Positions 31,294 to 42,562 of a DNA stretch of 64,000 nucleotides are shown here, piece by piece. Made by a program: the position numbers and the translations under genes. The notes under the pieces were generated by a model. That model had not been told where the DNA came from. It saw only the letters and a program-made list of their open reading frames with translations, and searched no databases. The stretch spans positions 7,208,556-7,272,555 of the forward strand of contig OZ004585.1 of assembly GCA_963924555.1 (NCBI GenBank), given 5' to 3'. Each line of letters begins with the position of its first letter. The stretch's first letter is position 1. The stretch is from Crambe crambe (Eukaryota > Porifera > Demospongiae > Poecilosclerida > Crambeidae).

Positions 31294-32717
31294 ATGCCAG
31301 TGCCACCTCCAGCTGCGCACCCCCTCCCAGAAGGTAAGGAACTATGGAAATTTCTCCACTCTCACAATTACATCATCCAGTGCCACCTCCAGCTGTGCGC
31401 CCCATCCCAGAAGGTGAGCAACTACATGTATGTATAATTATCACATTCACTGCTCTTACAATTACATCATCCAGTGCCACCTCCAGCTGCGCACCCCCTC
31501 CCAGAAGGTAAAGAACTATGGAAATTTCTCCACTCTCACAATTACATCATCCAGTCCCACCTCCAGCTGTGCGCCCCATCCCAGAAGGTGAGCAACTACA
31601 TGTATGTAGAATTATCACATTCACTGCTCTTACAATTACATCATCCAGTGCCACCTCCAGCCGCGCACCCCCTCCCAGAAGGTATTAAAGCAACTATGGA
31701 AATTTCTCCACTCTCACAATTACATCATCCAGTGCCACCTCCAGCTGTGCGCCCCATCCCAGAAGGTGAGCAACTACATGTACGTATGTATAATTATCAC
31801 ATTCACTGCTCTTACAATTACATCATCCAGTGCCACCTCCACCTGCATACCACCCCCTCCCAGAAGGTAAGCAACTATGGAAATTTCTCCACTCTCACAA
31901 TTATATCTTACATCATCCAGTGCCACCTCCAGCTGTGTGCCCCATCCCAGAAGGTAAGCAACTACATGTATGTATAATTATCACATTCACTGCTCTTACA
32001 ATTACATCATCCAGTACCACCTCCAGCCGCACGCCCCCTCCCAGAAGGTAAGCACTATAGATAGCACATTTCATGATCTTACAATTACATCATCCAGTGC
32101 CACCTCCAGCTGCACGCCCCCTCCCAGAAGGTAAGGAAGATAACACATTTCATGATCTTACAATTACATCATCCAGTGCCATCTCCAGCTTCCCACCCTC
32201 ACCCAGAAGGTGCATGGAGGGGTAGGGCCAGGCGGAGGGGGAGGGGACGTCAACGGTTCTGCCCGTTCCCGTGTGAGTACATACTTAACTGTTTTCCACC
32301 AACACATAACATGCATCACCATAATCTATAATTCCAGACCCAAACATGTACAATGGAAATCGCAAGTAATATAAAACAGTACAACAGATAGCTACTCATC
32401 CTTCATGTCAGTCATACTCTCCTCCCTCAAGACAACAAAACATTCTTCAGTCCTATGCTTGCAAACAATACCGATTGCAAATTAACCCTCAGCAGGCATG
32501 CACGAGAGGGTACTTACAATACAAAAACTGCCCAATCACTCCTTATTGCACATGCCCACACACATTAATTGAAAAAAGAAAACACCAATAATTATGAAAT
32601 TTGCATGGGTATTAGCTAAGTGCAGCCATTCATTTCTTCAGGTTCTTCTTCACCACTGCACCTCATTCTCTGCCAAGTGAAGATATTGAAGCCTCTTCAT
32701 CAGTCAATCATCCCTGA
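31294..32717 (+). CDS. Micro-exon array gene A, proline-rich repeat protein
   Basis: Predicted exons: 31294-31333, 31381-31413, 31475-31507, 31555-31587, 31649-31681, 31733-31765, 31831-31866, 31921-31953, 32015-32047, 32098-32130, 32177-32272, 32338-32365, 32642-32717. Every internal repeat exon is 33 nt (one is 36), starts after CATCCAG, ends before GTAAG/GTGAG/GTATT, and joins in phase 1. Introns are 45-65 bp. The spliced frame is 540 nt (179 residues) and open: MP, then repeats VPPPAAHPLPE and VPPPAVRPIPE alternating, a basic segment (GRARRRGRGRQRF), YPNMYNGNRK, and an acidic tail LPSEDIEASSSVNHP. There is no signal peptide, so it is probably intracellular; Pro-rich repeats could bind SH3 or WW domains. 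No known family is recognised. The unspliced DNA is also partly open, but then alternate repeats are read out of frame. Confidence 0.7.
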
Positions 32718-32799
32718 CGAATATAATATTATGGGTAAATTTCAATATATATTCATTACTCAAAAGACAAAAATATATATATGTATGATAATTATTTGT

Positions 32800-34314
32800 C
32801 AACCAGGGAGGTCAAAGTTCAAGCTTGTCCAGTAAGCCACATGCAAGTTTTCTAATCCATAATCACTCCGCACTCGAGAAGGGAACCCATACTGATGTCC
32901 ACCACAAAGAAAACACTCTAGCACTGTTTCAGCTGAATTGTTATCTGAGCAGTTAATGTAGGTAATGAGCTGTGAGTAGCCATCAATTCCTAACAACACA
33001 ACAAAGATCAGTCTTATTGACCACTATAAACTAACAACAGGCACTGTAAGAGTGTACTAAGTTGTACACCAATCCCTATTACTAACTTAAAGGTAATGTT
33101 TATTGACAGGTACAAGTTTACTATAATATATATTATACTTTTGGATTTTTTAGCAACCTTAGCAGTGAAAATTTTCATATCTCTAGGCTCAGTCCTCTCC
33201 ACTCAAGTATATAGCTATTCTTGAGCTGTAATCACATTCTTATATCAATTTGAACTTTGAACTAACTAAATAAGTACCCTCTAATAAAGTGACCTTAAGG
33301 TAATTCTACAATCCAAATCTCCATAACCTGCCGTCTCACTACCCACTACTCCCACTGTTCTATATTACATTATATACCTCCATGTATGACCAATTTCCAC
33401 CTAATCAGTTTGTGCAGCCCATCGATATGCCTTCATTAAAATATCGACCAATTATTCATAATACCTATTAATTAGATTTGCATACCATAAACTGTTGGGC
33501 GTAGGAACAGAATATCGTCTCCGGTATGTAGTTATTCTGCGTCAGATTATTTGGCTTAAAGGATCGACTCTGTGTAGAGAATCTGCTACCCTTCTACACT
33601 GGACAATAATTCCCCTCGCTTGAAGTCCACCTCGGATCATAGACAACCCTGAATTCACGGACTCCTGTGACAGAAAAAATGCATTAAAAAATATTCCCCT
33701 TGGTTTCATAGAATCTTACCTGTACTAGTGAGCGTACAACAGTGTCTAGGTCATCGTCAGATATGTCGCTATAGTGACGCCCAGTCTGAAGTCCTAACTC
33801 AGTCCTCCTTTGGAATAAAGTTCTCTTTGATACTCCAAACATTGCAGCCATAGAAGTATAGTTGAAACCCAAGTCTAGTAGTGTTGTGATCTGCTGTTCA
33901 GATATCACTACTGAGGGCCTTCCAGGTCTACCATCTCCTACTACTGGGCAGGCAATAGTCAATGACATCCATGGATTACAATACAAATCCTCCAATTCCA
34001 TTGTTCGATCAGAAAACAAAGTTGCAAAATGTTGCAGTATTGAAGAGAGGGCAATATAATCCTGCAGGTTTCTTGCAGCCTGCTGGGAAGAACTGTGTAA
34101 CTCCTCTAAACGACCTGCAATGTAATCAATTACATTCTTATTGAGCTAGCTTTATGAGTGCCTCACCTGAAAGAACACGAAGCAGTTCTACAAACTCTTC
34201 GGCCCTGCGAGTCAATGACTCAGCCAAATTGATATCGGTAGTATCGGTACTGCTTTCAAGCTGACGTACACAGGCTGGCACTGAGGCTATACACTGGCTT
34301 AACTCTGGATCCAT
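32800..34314 (-). pseudogene. DDE integrase-type transposase gene, decayed
   Basis: Minus-strand exons: 34,314-34,167 (MDPELSQCIASVPACV), 34,114-33,720 (GRPGRPSVVISEQQITTLLD, FGVSKRTLFQRRTELGL: helix-turn-helix), 33,664-33,480 (GLSMIRGGLQARGII, ADSLHRVDPL, RYSVPTPNSLW) and 32,989-32,800 (GIDGYSQLITYINCSDNNSA, YGFPSRVRSDYGLENLHVA: integrase core). A TGA interrupts the third piece after LSQII, and the segment carrying the first catalytic Asp (usually just after NSLWH) is missing. This architecture is common as multi-copy genes in invertebrate genomes and is transposon-derived. Confidence 0.75.
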
Positions 34315-34399
34315 TGCAATGTCTGAAGAAAGGTAAAAGGTCGACGCAGCACAGGCGTGCCGGCGGAAGGTAACCTTTAACCTGATTAAACTTTGACCT

Positions 34400-34710
34400 C
34401 ACTTGAAAAATATATATGTTGAAATTAGATCATGCAATGTCGAATGCAAGTTGAACTTTTGATCATATATAATCATGAAGTTACATGCACACAAATATAG
34501 GATCATATGCCCATGGATTTTTGTCTTTTGAGTGCTATGTTGAAATTTCGCCACAATTTGAGTAATATTATTATATATGTTGAAATTTTGCCCATATATA
34601 TTTCTTGTCTTTTGAGGAACATATATATGTTGAAATTTTGAGCATATATAAAATGTAGTTACATGCACACAAATATAGGATCATATGCCCATATATTTCT
34701 TTGATAATAT
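34400..34710. repeat. AT-rich repeat with TATATATGTTGAAATTTT
   Basis: ATATATGTTGAAATT occurs at least four times, and TTACATGCACACAAATATAGGATCATATG twice in shorter pieces. No coding content. 34,711-34,981 holds nothing recognisable. Confidence 0.6.
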
Positions 34711-34981
34711 TGTCTTGAACGGATTGCCATAATATTTAGTTTATAGACTACTTTGAAAGGGTTTTGGTGATATTTAAAAAAAAATTTTTTTTTCATTCAA
34801 CCTACCCTTTAAATTAGAAAAGGGGAAGAGTACTCATCGTATTTGTGAAATCAACAAACGTCACCATGCAGCAACAGAAATGATGAAAAGTCACATTCCC
34901 ATCACAAAATTAGTGATTCAGTCTGGAAGGTCCCCTCCTTTACTTAATATGATGGAATTGTGTATACATTCACCATGATAA

Positions 34982-35715
34982 ATGAAACATGTACCTGCAA
35001 GCTTCACTGTGGTTTCTGTGGAGCACCAATTCACTTGTTCATGTGTAGATAGTGCAGTTCACAGTACTGTTTGCAAGCATTGCCATTTAGCTAGTTCAGT
35101 TATGTTATATAAAAAAGATACTGCAGTTTCAATTTCACATATTCCTGAGAGATTTGAATGTGAATAATTTAGAACATTTTTCAAAGTCGCTGATGACTGA
35201 GTCACCACTGCAGATGGAGACACTGAAGCAAAAACTGAAATTTTTATTGGAAGAAATTTCAGATTCAACTGAAAGTGTTGATGTGCTAAAGGCTGGGATT
35301 CCACACTTAAAACAAGCCATATCCATTATGAAAGTGATCAAAGAGTCTGCTCTCGATATAAGCTGATTATTAGCACCCAAAGAAAAAGTGGCACCAAACA
35401 CTAATAATCATTTGCAACCTCGATTTCACTCCACAAGAATTTCACTCCACAAGAAAGAGATCCAGGGAACAAGTAGAAGATACCCTTACCAAACCATCAC
35501 ACACAGAAATAGATGGATGCAAAAGGAGAATATCCAAAGCTGACATTTTAGTGTGTGCATTATGCTACAAAGAGGATGATGCAGAAGCTGGTGACACTAT
35601 ACAGTGGACACACTGTTCTACCTGTTCTATTTGGGTACATTTAGAATGCATTGCTAATATGCCAGGAACATCAAGTGAACAGGGAACAGAAGGTAAAAGC
35701 TGTGAGCCTACTTAA
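34982..35715 (+). pseudogene. SWIM and PHD zinc-finger remnant of a transposon protein
   Basis: 34,982-35,167 contains a SWIM-type finger (CSCVDSAVHSTVCKHCHLAS). 35,154-35,366, in another frame, reads LKQKLKFLLEEISDSTESVD. 35,540-35,715 contains a PHD-like finger (CALCYKEDDAEAGD, WTHCSTCSIWVHLECIANMP) and ends at TAA 35,713. The three parts are in different frames or stop between, so it is decayed. SWIM plus PHD occurs in MULE- and Ginger-related proteins, which suggests a transposase C-terminal region. Confidence 0.6.
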
Positions 35716-35938
35716 CTGCACACCTATAGCTGAGTAAATGTCACTGTAGATTATAATAATAATAATTAAACATACCTTTCAGTCACTATACAGTGTATTA
35801 GTGTTTAAATGAATAAAAACAAAACGCAAAAAAATTCCTCTAGTGTTTGTTGCTACGTATGACTGACGTGGCTGTAATAAACATACAGCTTGCAGTGCAG
35901 GCCCGTTTGAAGTTAGAAGTATAAATATCGCTTTCATA

Positions 35939-36015
35939 GGGCGTTGTAGCCAATCGGTTAGCCAATCGGTTAGTCAATAGCACGTGTGGACTCGGGTTCG
36001 ATTCCCGCCTTGGAC
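35939..36015 (+). other. tRNA-like (SINE head or tRNA pseudogene)
   Basis: CGGGTTCGATTCCCG is a good T-arm/B-box, and upstream AGCCAATCGGTTAG, an A-box-like word, is present twice in tandem. I could not fold a full acceptor stem and anticodon arm, so it is more likely a SINE promoter or tRNA pseudogene than a working tRNA. Confidence 0.4.
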
Positions 36016-36125
36016 TTTTTTTCTTTTTCAATCTTTGAAAAATTTTCTAAGTGTCAGCAGTAGCGGATTTCTAAGGTTTCTGGAAACTGGTCAAAGTTCA
36101 GACTAGTTAGCTTAGTCTATTGAGC

Positions 36126-36618
36126 TCAAACCACACCTCTCGTACACTATCTATAATCTTGCTTGTTAACCATGGCCCACGCATGTACAGTCTGCATAGT
36201 CTGGCACAGCACCGCCCACCGACTTTAGTAGGTGGTCTGGTGACATACAATACAACGAGTTGTGCCGGTGGATTCTATTGCGCATGCGCGTTACTAACAG
36301 AAAGTGTCGTAGGAAGCGGTATTATAATCAGCCAGTAACATCACAGTTGTCATAGTTATTCTTAATTTAATTGGCGAGCATGGCAGGTACAATTTTAGCG
36401 TGCGAACTTACAGGAAAAGGCCCCAAGTGTTTGCGTAATTTTACGTCATTAAACGTAATTTAATGATATTCATTGATTTAGCAGTTTTCCTGCTAAACGG
36501 CACAACTCGTATTATATGTCACCAGACCACTACTCAAGTCGGTGGGCGGTGTATGCCAGACTACAGTCTGCATGCTACGGGAAAGAGGGTGTGGTTAATC
36601 AGAAATGGGTGTGGTTTT
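36126..36618. mobile_element. TIR element of about 490 bp
   Basis: Outer ends AAACCACACC and GGTGTGGTTT. Long inverted arms at 36,180-36,275 and 36,488-36,585 share CACCGCCCACCGACTT, GGTCTGGTGACATA and AACGAGTTGTGCCG in inverted form. No ORF of note. Confidence 0.7.
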
Positions 36619-37052
36619 AAATTTTTAGCGCGCGCGATATACTAGAAAATTTCCTGGATCCGCCCCTGGTCGGCCGGTCAGGGTGCCGGGACCAGTCTGA
36701 ATCTGTGAAGAATCCCGGTGCCGGTGTAGGACCTGGACTGGTGGCCTGAACGTTGCCGGGACTGTAGACACAGCGAATATTAAATGACTGGTAGCTAAGT
36801 GTACAGTAACATGCATAGCTCATGCACACCTGAACTATAACTTAAAAAGCTGGCTAGGCAGCGCCGCAAGCAAGAACCAAGGCCCTGGAAACTGTGATGA
36901 CCTTTGACCCCCCGTTGGGGGCGGGGAAACACGAAACAGCAACACCGGACCACGTGCACGGTCGCCATTTATTTTTGCGCGCATAAATAATTAAAAGTTA
37001 ACTCACTATAATAATTGTTACCACAAACTAACAACTGCTAATAGGTTGGGTT
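36619..37052. other. No gene seen; GC-richer stretch
   Basis: Contains CCGGTCAGGGTGCCGGGACC-like GC-rich sequence at 36,665-36,770 that is repeated in part. No exon recognised. It is the 3' flank of the GTPase gene at 37,053. Confidence 0.4.
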
Positions 37053-37952
37053 CTACTTCCAACATAAATATATCACTCCAATAAAACTTAAAGCAAGAAA
37101 TCCATAACCACGATATATACAGTATCCAGCCATACCACCAATGCAAACAATAATTCCAATTATCTTTCCTTTGTCAATTTTTGGGTATTGTGGTGGAGGC
37201 TGGTAGGTGTCCATTTGTATGGGAATATATGGTTTCAGGTTCTCTGCACGTACTTTCAACATGACTGGAGCAGCTTGATTCATGATAGACTGTAGACACA
37301 TTGACCAAAATTGACCAATCCAGTCTTTACAGCCATCGGGTAGACCAACTTTAAGGTAGTGACCAGCAGGCACAAAGGACACCGTTTCGATCACATTTGC
37401 AGGAACGCCAGCCTTTTCCAATGCTTCCCTGAGCTCCTCACTCCATTTGCTCAACCTATCTTTGAAGAATGCCTGAGGGTCACTGTAGTTCAGTGGAGGC
37501 AGAACCTTATTTGCAAATGTCAGTGTAAATATCGCACCTTTCCAAAAGTTATTTCCAAATGCTTGTGTGAGACGGTCTATGGTGGTGACATCTTGCCTCT
37601 GAATGCGCATATCATCCATTTTCAAGCAATACAATATGGAATCGGCTTCTAAAATTACTCTCTCTAATGCGTGAAATTTCTCCAACTCATTGTCAGCACC
37701 AACGGTTATTCCAGGTGTATCCCAAACTTTTACGGTGATTCCATAAACTTCAACCTCATAGCTCTGGATAGCACTACTAGTCACAGATTTGATTGAATGA
37801 TTCTCAGGGGCTACCTCCGTTCCAATCAGTGAGTTTATCAGTGCAGACCTTCCAGTTGCGAGCTTGCCTATGAGTAGTATACTGATTTGGCGACGACCTT
37901 TTTTTTCAACCAAGTTTCTGGCCAGCTGTTCGGCAGGTATAAACAACGACAT
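37053..37952 (-). CDS. GIMAP/AIG1-like GTPase with altered P-loop
   Basis: One 299-codon open frame, ATG at 37,952. The G1 loop reads GKLATGRSALINSL: the Lys that binds phosphates is Arg (GRS rather than GKS). G3 is kept (VWDTPG), and the conserved box of this family is ILYCLKMDDMRIQRQD, followed by FTLTFANKV. The C-terminus from about residue 268 (IIGIIVCIGGMAGYCIY and LALSFIGVIYLCW) is hydrophobic and may anchor the protein in a membrane. AIG1-type GTPases act at organelle membranes, often in immune cells. The P-loop change may weaken nucleotide binding. Single-exon structure matches the other GTPase at 42,563. Confidence 0.8.
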   Translation of the reverse strand: MSLFIPAEQLARNLVEKKGRRQISILLIGKLATGRSALINSLIGTEVAPENHSIKSVTSSAIQSYEVEVYGITVKVWDTPGITVGADNELEKFHALERVILEADSILYCLKMDDMRIQRQDVTTIDRLTQAFGNNFWKGAIFTLTFANKVLPPLNYSDPQAFFKDRLSKWSEELREALEKAGVPANVIETVSFVPAGHYLKVGLPDGCKDWIGQFWSMCLQSIMNQAAPVMLKVRAENLKPYIPIQMDTYQPPPQYPKIDKGKIIGIIVCIGGMAGYCIYRGYGFLALSFIGVIYLCWK

Positions 37953-38040
37953 TTAAACGGCTAGCTAGTTCAGTGGGTGTGATGTTAAGATTATACGCAT
38001 TCGTATACGATTTTCACGCCCATATGCAAGGCCGTAGATA

Positions 38041-38215
38041 AAAAAAGATAATTTGGGGGGGGGGGGGGGCTTGGATGGAGAAAATTTTTTACTAATTATA
38101 CTACAAGAAGTTTAACTGGGTAAATAGCTGTGATTTAACAGAGGCAGCATGATAGAAAATTTGGGGGGTTTCAGCACCCCAAGCCCCCCCCTCCCCCCCC
38201 CCCCCCCCCAGCCTT
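38041..38215. repeat. Inverted poly-G/poly-C pair
   Basis: A G-run (38,057-38,070) and a C-run (38,185-38,209) lie at the ends of an inverted segment; AATTTGGGG also recurs. Possibly a small foldback element. Confidence 0.5.
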
Positions 38216-38479
38216 GATATGTGAAACTCTTGAAGGCATCCATCCTCATAGCTACAGTATAGAGGACTTTTCATCTTCATTCCTTTCCACGGTTGTCTTC
38301 CATATTGTATTAGCTACTTTTGAAGTTTTTCAAAGATACTAGACACTGTGGCCTGGTGCATGACTTAATGAAATTTTTTTTCGACCCATGCTTCTTTATC
38401 CTCACTTTTGCAAAGAAGAAAGGAGAACCAAAGAAGAGTAAAGAAGAAGTAGAGCAGATACATTAGGATTCAGGAAACC

Positions 38480-38697
38480 ATCTTCAGCTCTCTCTTTATG
38501 TAGAGATGGTCATATTAAACACTGTAATACTCTATATTTTACTACACATGCAAGTCTCCAAAACTACAGCCAAGCCAGAAAGTTCAAAGAATTCCAGACA
38601 TGTTCTATACAATTCTTTGAAATTTTCTTTCTGTTGAAGATGTATTTGGCTGTTATGGCCTTTGACCTGCCATCCCTACATAGAACACTCTCTGACT
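38480..38697 (-). mobile_element. TCAGAGAGTG-family element, minus orientation
   Basis: Read on the minus strand it starts TCAGAGAGTGTTCTATGTAG, then GGATGGCAGGTCAAAGG, as at 29,676. The other end near 38,480 is not defined. Confidence 0.5.
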
Positions 38698-38735
38698 CAG
38701 TCTGGTAATCCCGAAAATACCATCTTTGTAATTAC

Positions 38736-39225
38736 TAGGCCTGAGGCTATTATGCTCTTTTTTTAGCCTATTATGCTTTTGAGCAATTCCCAAAAATTTT
38801 ACCTATTATGCTCATTTAGGTACCTATTATGCTCAAAATTATGCTCAAAACGTTTTTGACGAATGAGTATTATGAAAGTGTGTGCATGTGCAATTCAAGT
38901 TCAACGCTTGTTGTACTGCAGCATAAGGGATGATTCTAAGCAATCTTGTAGGGCACTGTCTTGCTGCTCATTAAATGAAGCTTTTAACAACGAAAATACA
39001 CGTTCAGAGGCAGCTGAAGATGGCTGAACTATAGTAAGACTTTTGTGCAGCCTCAGCCCAATATGGAAGCTCTGGAGCATTTTGCTTCCACCACTTCAAC
39101 ACAGAGAAGTCTTCATGATTATGCTCAAATTTTACCTATTATGCCAACATTATGCCAGCATTATGCCAGCAGAATGGAAGTACTGATTATGCCCAAAATT
39201 ATGCCGGCATAATAGCCTCAGGCTA
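38736..39225. mobile_element. hAT-like MITE with TATTATGC subterminal repeats
   Basis: Ends TAGGCCTGAGGCTATTATGC and the inverted GCATAATAGCCTCAGGCTA. Flanks GTAATTAC and GTAATTAA agree at 7 of 8 bases, fitting an 8-bp hAT target duplication. CCTATTATGCTC-type words recur near both ends. No transposase. Confidence 0.75.
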
Positions 39226-39790
39226 GTAATTAATTACTGGTAATCTCTCTGACTCAGTCTGGTAATCCCGAAAATACCAGTAATCTTTGTAATTACTGGT
39301 AATAAGTAATCTAAGTAATTATATACCAGTAATTATACATGACTACTGGATTACCAGTATTATTATAGATTACCAGATTAGCTATACCTAGAATAAGATT
39401 ATACTGAAAATTCTTAGTTGAATCTAAATATATGGTTGCCTTGGAGGCTCTGTAGCTAGCTAGGTTATACCAAATTCAGGTGGTAATCTAGGTAATACTA
39501 GTAACCTAGGTATTACTAGCTAATACTGAAATTCAGGTTAACTTGTACTACATAAAATGGCTGAAAATACTGAAATTAATACCTAGATTACTGGTATTCT
39601 AGGTATCTGGTATTACCTAGATTACTTGTATTATCTAGATTGCCAGGATTACCAGTATTACCTAGATTACCAATATTACCTAGATTACTATCATAAAACC
39701 AGTGATCTATTTATACTTAAGACTGTGACATGGAGAATAGGACTGTGCATGTACTAGCACAGGCAATCTGGATGTTTACTTACACACAAA
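39226..39790. repeat. CTAGATTACCAGTATTAC-rich low-complexity repeat
   Basis: Permutations of TACCAGTAAT, CTAGATTACC and GGTATTACC fill this stretch. No gene. Confidence 0.75.
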
Positions 39791-39796
39791 ATCATT

Positions 39797-41075
39797 GTAC
39801 CGTCATGAATAATTGTGAGCAGGTGGCCTGATTACGTGACCATTCAAAGACATCCATGCATTCATCCTGAATGCAGACAAACAAACACACCCCATCACGA
39901 TTGGTTTGTGAACCTGCTTACTGTACATTGGCATGTACAATGCCAACATAATTTTGAGCATAGGTAATGGCATAAGTAATAGTTAAAACATAAGGAAGAC
40001 AGAAAAAGAATTTGATGGTATAGCTACTTAGCGATGTTAGTCTTAATTACTTTCCTGAGGTTTCTGGTTGAAACCCAACAAGACTGAAGAATATAGATAG
40101 CAGATATTATCTAGATTACCAAATTACCGGATTACCTAGATTATTGGTATTACCTAGATTACCAATAATTATTACCCAGATTACCTAGATTACTATCATA
40201 AAACCAGTGATCTATTTATACTTATTAAGACTGTGACATGGAGAAGCATGGAGAATAGAATGTGCATGCATGGAGACTGTGACATGGAGTGCATGTACTA
40301 GCACCGGCAATCTGGATGTTTACTTACACTGTACAGTCATGAATTATTATTGTGGGCAGGTGGCCTGATTACATGACCATTCATGCATTCATGAGTTTTA
40401 TCCTGAATGCAGATAAACAAACACCCCATCACCATGTACCGTCATGAATAATTGTGAGCAGGTGGCCTGATTACGTGACCATTCAAAGACATCCATGCAT
40501 GCATTCATCCTGAATGCAGACAAACAAACACACCCCATCACGATTGGTTTGTGAACCTGCTTACTGTACATTGGCATGTACAATGCCAACATAATTTTGA
40601 GCATAGGTAATGGCATAAGTAATAGTTAAAACATAAGGAAGACAGAAAAAGAATTTGATGGTATACTTAGCGATGTTAGTCTTAATTACTTTCCTGAGGT
40701 TTCTGGTTGAAACCCAACAAGACTGAAGAATATAGATAGCAGATATTATCTAGATTACCAAATTACCGGATTACCTAGATTATTGGTATTACCTAGATTA
40801 CCAATAATTATTACCCAGATTACCTAGATTACTATCATAAAACCAGTGATCTATTTATACTTATTAAGACTGTGACATGGAGAAGCATGGAGAATAGAAT
40901 GTGCATGCATGGAGACTGTGACATGGAGTGCATGTACTAGCACCGGCAATCTGGATGTTTACTTACACTGTACAGTCATGAATTATTATTGTGGGCAGGT
41001 GGCCTGATTACATGACCATTCATGCATTCATGAGTTTTATCATGAATGCAGATAAACAAACACCCCATCACCATG
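39797..41075. repeat. Tandem duplication of a unit of about 639 bp
   Basis: 39,797-40,435 and 40,436-41,075 are nearly identical (for example GTACCGTCATGAATAATTGT at both starts and CCGGATTACCTAGATTATTG in both). Within each unit a shorter segment (CATGAATxATTxTGxGCAGGTGGCCTGATTAC) is itself repeated. No coding content recognised up to the GTPase gene at 42,563. Confidence 0.9.
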
Positions 41076-41565
41076 ATTGGTGCTTACTGTACATTGGTAT
41101 GTACAACCATGCATTCTGCCAACATAATTTTGAGCATAGGTAATGGCATAATAGGGGCAGGTCCAGAGGTGGGGTGGGGAGCCTTTTGGTTCCTATATGC
41201 AGTCATCTTCTGCATACTTGAAGTTGAAGAATCTTTTTTTGTTGACATTTCAATCTAATACTGTAGCTATGGCCTGTAGTCAGATACAAGCCATGATCAT
41301 CATGGCCTCAAAGATAAAAGCTGATTGAAATGTCGAGGAAGAAGGATTCAAGTGGCTGTGCTATATATTTCGTAAAAGGTTGGAATGTAACAAAAAACTA
41401 GTGCTATAAATCTTTAGGTTTCTAGGATCTAATATTTAGCTGTGGATATGCAGCCGCATCGGCTTACCATGCAATTAATTGAACCCCCTCTTTTAAAAGC
41501 TGGTATGCCACACCCCCCACTTAAAAAAATTGCTGGATCTGCCCCTGCATAAGTAATATTTCACT

Positions 41566-41609
41566 GGGATATATTCGTCCAAGCCTGAGGGTGCGAGCGA
41601 ATATATCCC
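41566..41609. repeat. Perfect 12-bp stem hairpin
   Basis: GGGATATATTCG and CGAATATATCCC separated by 20 bp. Confidence 0.8.
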
Positions 41610-41836
41610 ATATACAACACGAGGGGTGTGTGTTCTGTCTTGTCCCCTGACTCTTTCCCAACCGTTGCTAAGAAGCTAGTAGTTGCTTAGTAACAGTGAT
41701 GTCATCATGCTGCATTGGAAATTGTTGCTAAGAAGATTCAACATAGACTATAATCTCCATAAAACGTCATTGTGAACATTAACAGCGGGAAGACAGAAAA
41801 TGAATTTGATAGTGATGTTACTGATAGTCAAGTCTT

Positions 41837-41956
41837 CACTGTAAAAATGAAAGTGTGTACTGCACACTAAATTGTCCCAATACGCACACCAAAAAAAAAA
41901 ACAGTGTGTGTATTGGGACAAAATGGTGTGCAGTAAACACTTTTGTTTTTACAGTG
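41837..41956. mobile_element. Short foldback MITE, 120 bp
   Basis: Ends CACTGTAAAAA and TTTTTACAGTG; arms of about 52 bp share TACTGCACAC and TTGTCCCAATAC inverted. A degraded relative with CACTTTCATTTTTACAGTGT lies near 3,340-3,365. Confidence 0.75.
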
Positions 41957-42493
41957 TTAATTACATTCCTGAGGTTTCTCAACAAGACTGAGTGGATAGC
42001 AGGATTAGCTACTCTTGCACTACTGTAGGTTTTCTTTATAATCATATGTGCATGTCAGCACTTTTGATCTGCCCATGCATTGGGGCTACAATATTACTCT
42101 AATCCAGTTTGTATAAACCACCTGTTTTTTGTTTTTTTTTTTGTTTTTTTTTGCTGTAGCTACAGAACATTTCACATGATCATTTTTAATACATGAGCCC
42201 AAAAACAATTGATTACATATGCTGCGTGGGCCAATGGAATGTAGGACTTAGCTTTGCTATATGCCATCCACCCAAACAAGTGCACGCATCCATGATACAT
42301 GCACATTGCAAGAATTACTGTTTGACATTACAAGATAAACTCAATGTCTACATTGTTGCTCCATAAAGTTAAGGTGATTAGCTATAATTATAAAAATTAA
42401 TGTGGGGAGATGCAGGCTCAAATTCATGTTATAAGTTGACCATAGTAAATAATTGTTCATATACACATGCAACTATAATAAAAATAGTAGACA

Positions 42494-42541
42494 GAAAAAA
42501 AAAAAAAAAAAAAAAAAAAGAAGGAAAAAAAAAAAAAAAAA
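42494..42541. repeat. Poly-A tract
   Basis: About 40 A with a GAAGG interruption, just past the stop of the GTPase gene on the minus strand. Confidence 0.85.
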
Positions 42542-42562
42542 GAGAATATAGTTAGCTACTAG

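Larger units (their letters stand above)
25833..32726. repeat. Segmental duplication, copy A
   Basis: From GAAAAGAACAAACCAGTACT to CCCTGACGAATATAA this block is almost identical to 46,380-55,224 in the same orientation. The copies differ by a few substitutions and by discrete insertions: A alone has 26,847-27,440; B alone has 47,600-48,400 and 51,906-53,470; a 1.06-kb element sits at different positions in each. No target duplication or inverted repeat was seen at the block ends, so it looks like a genomic duplication rather than one transposon. Confidence 0.93.

Noticed and set aside
31301-32210. Regularly spaced short repeats resembling a CRISPR array
   Set aside because: The spacers are also repeats, unit length alternates, each repeat has splice sites and codes in frame, and the genome is eukaryotic.
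25833-32726. The whole duplicated block as a single large transposon
   Set aside because: No inverted ends or target duplication at either copy, and no transposase spanning it.
35939-36015. Functional tRNA gene
   Set aside because: Good B-box but no matching acceptor stem or clear anticodon arm, and the A-box region is duplicated.
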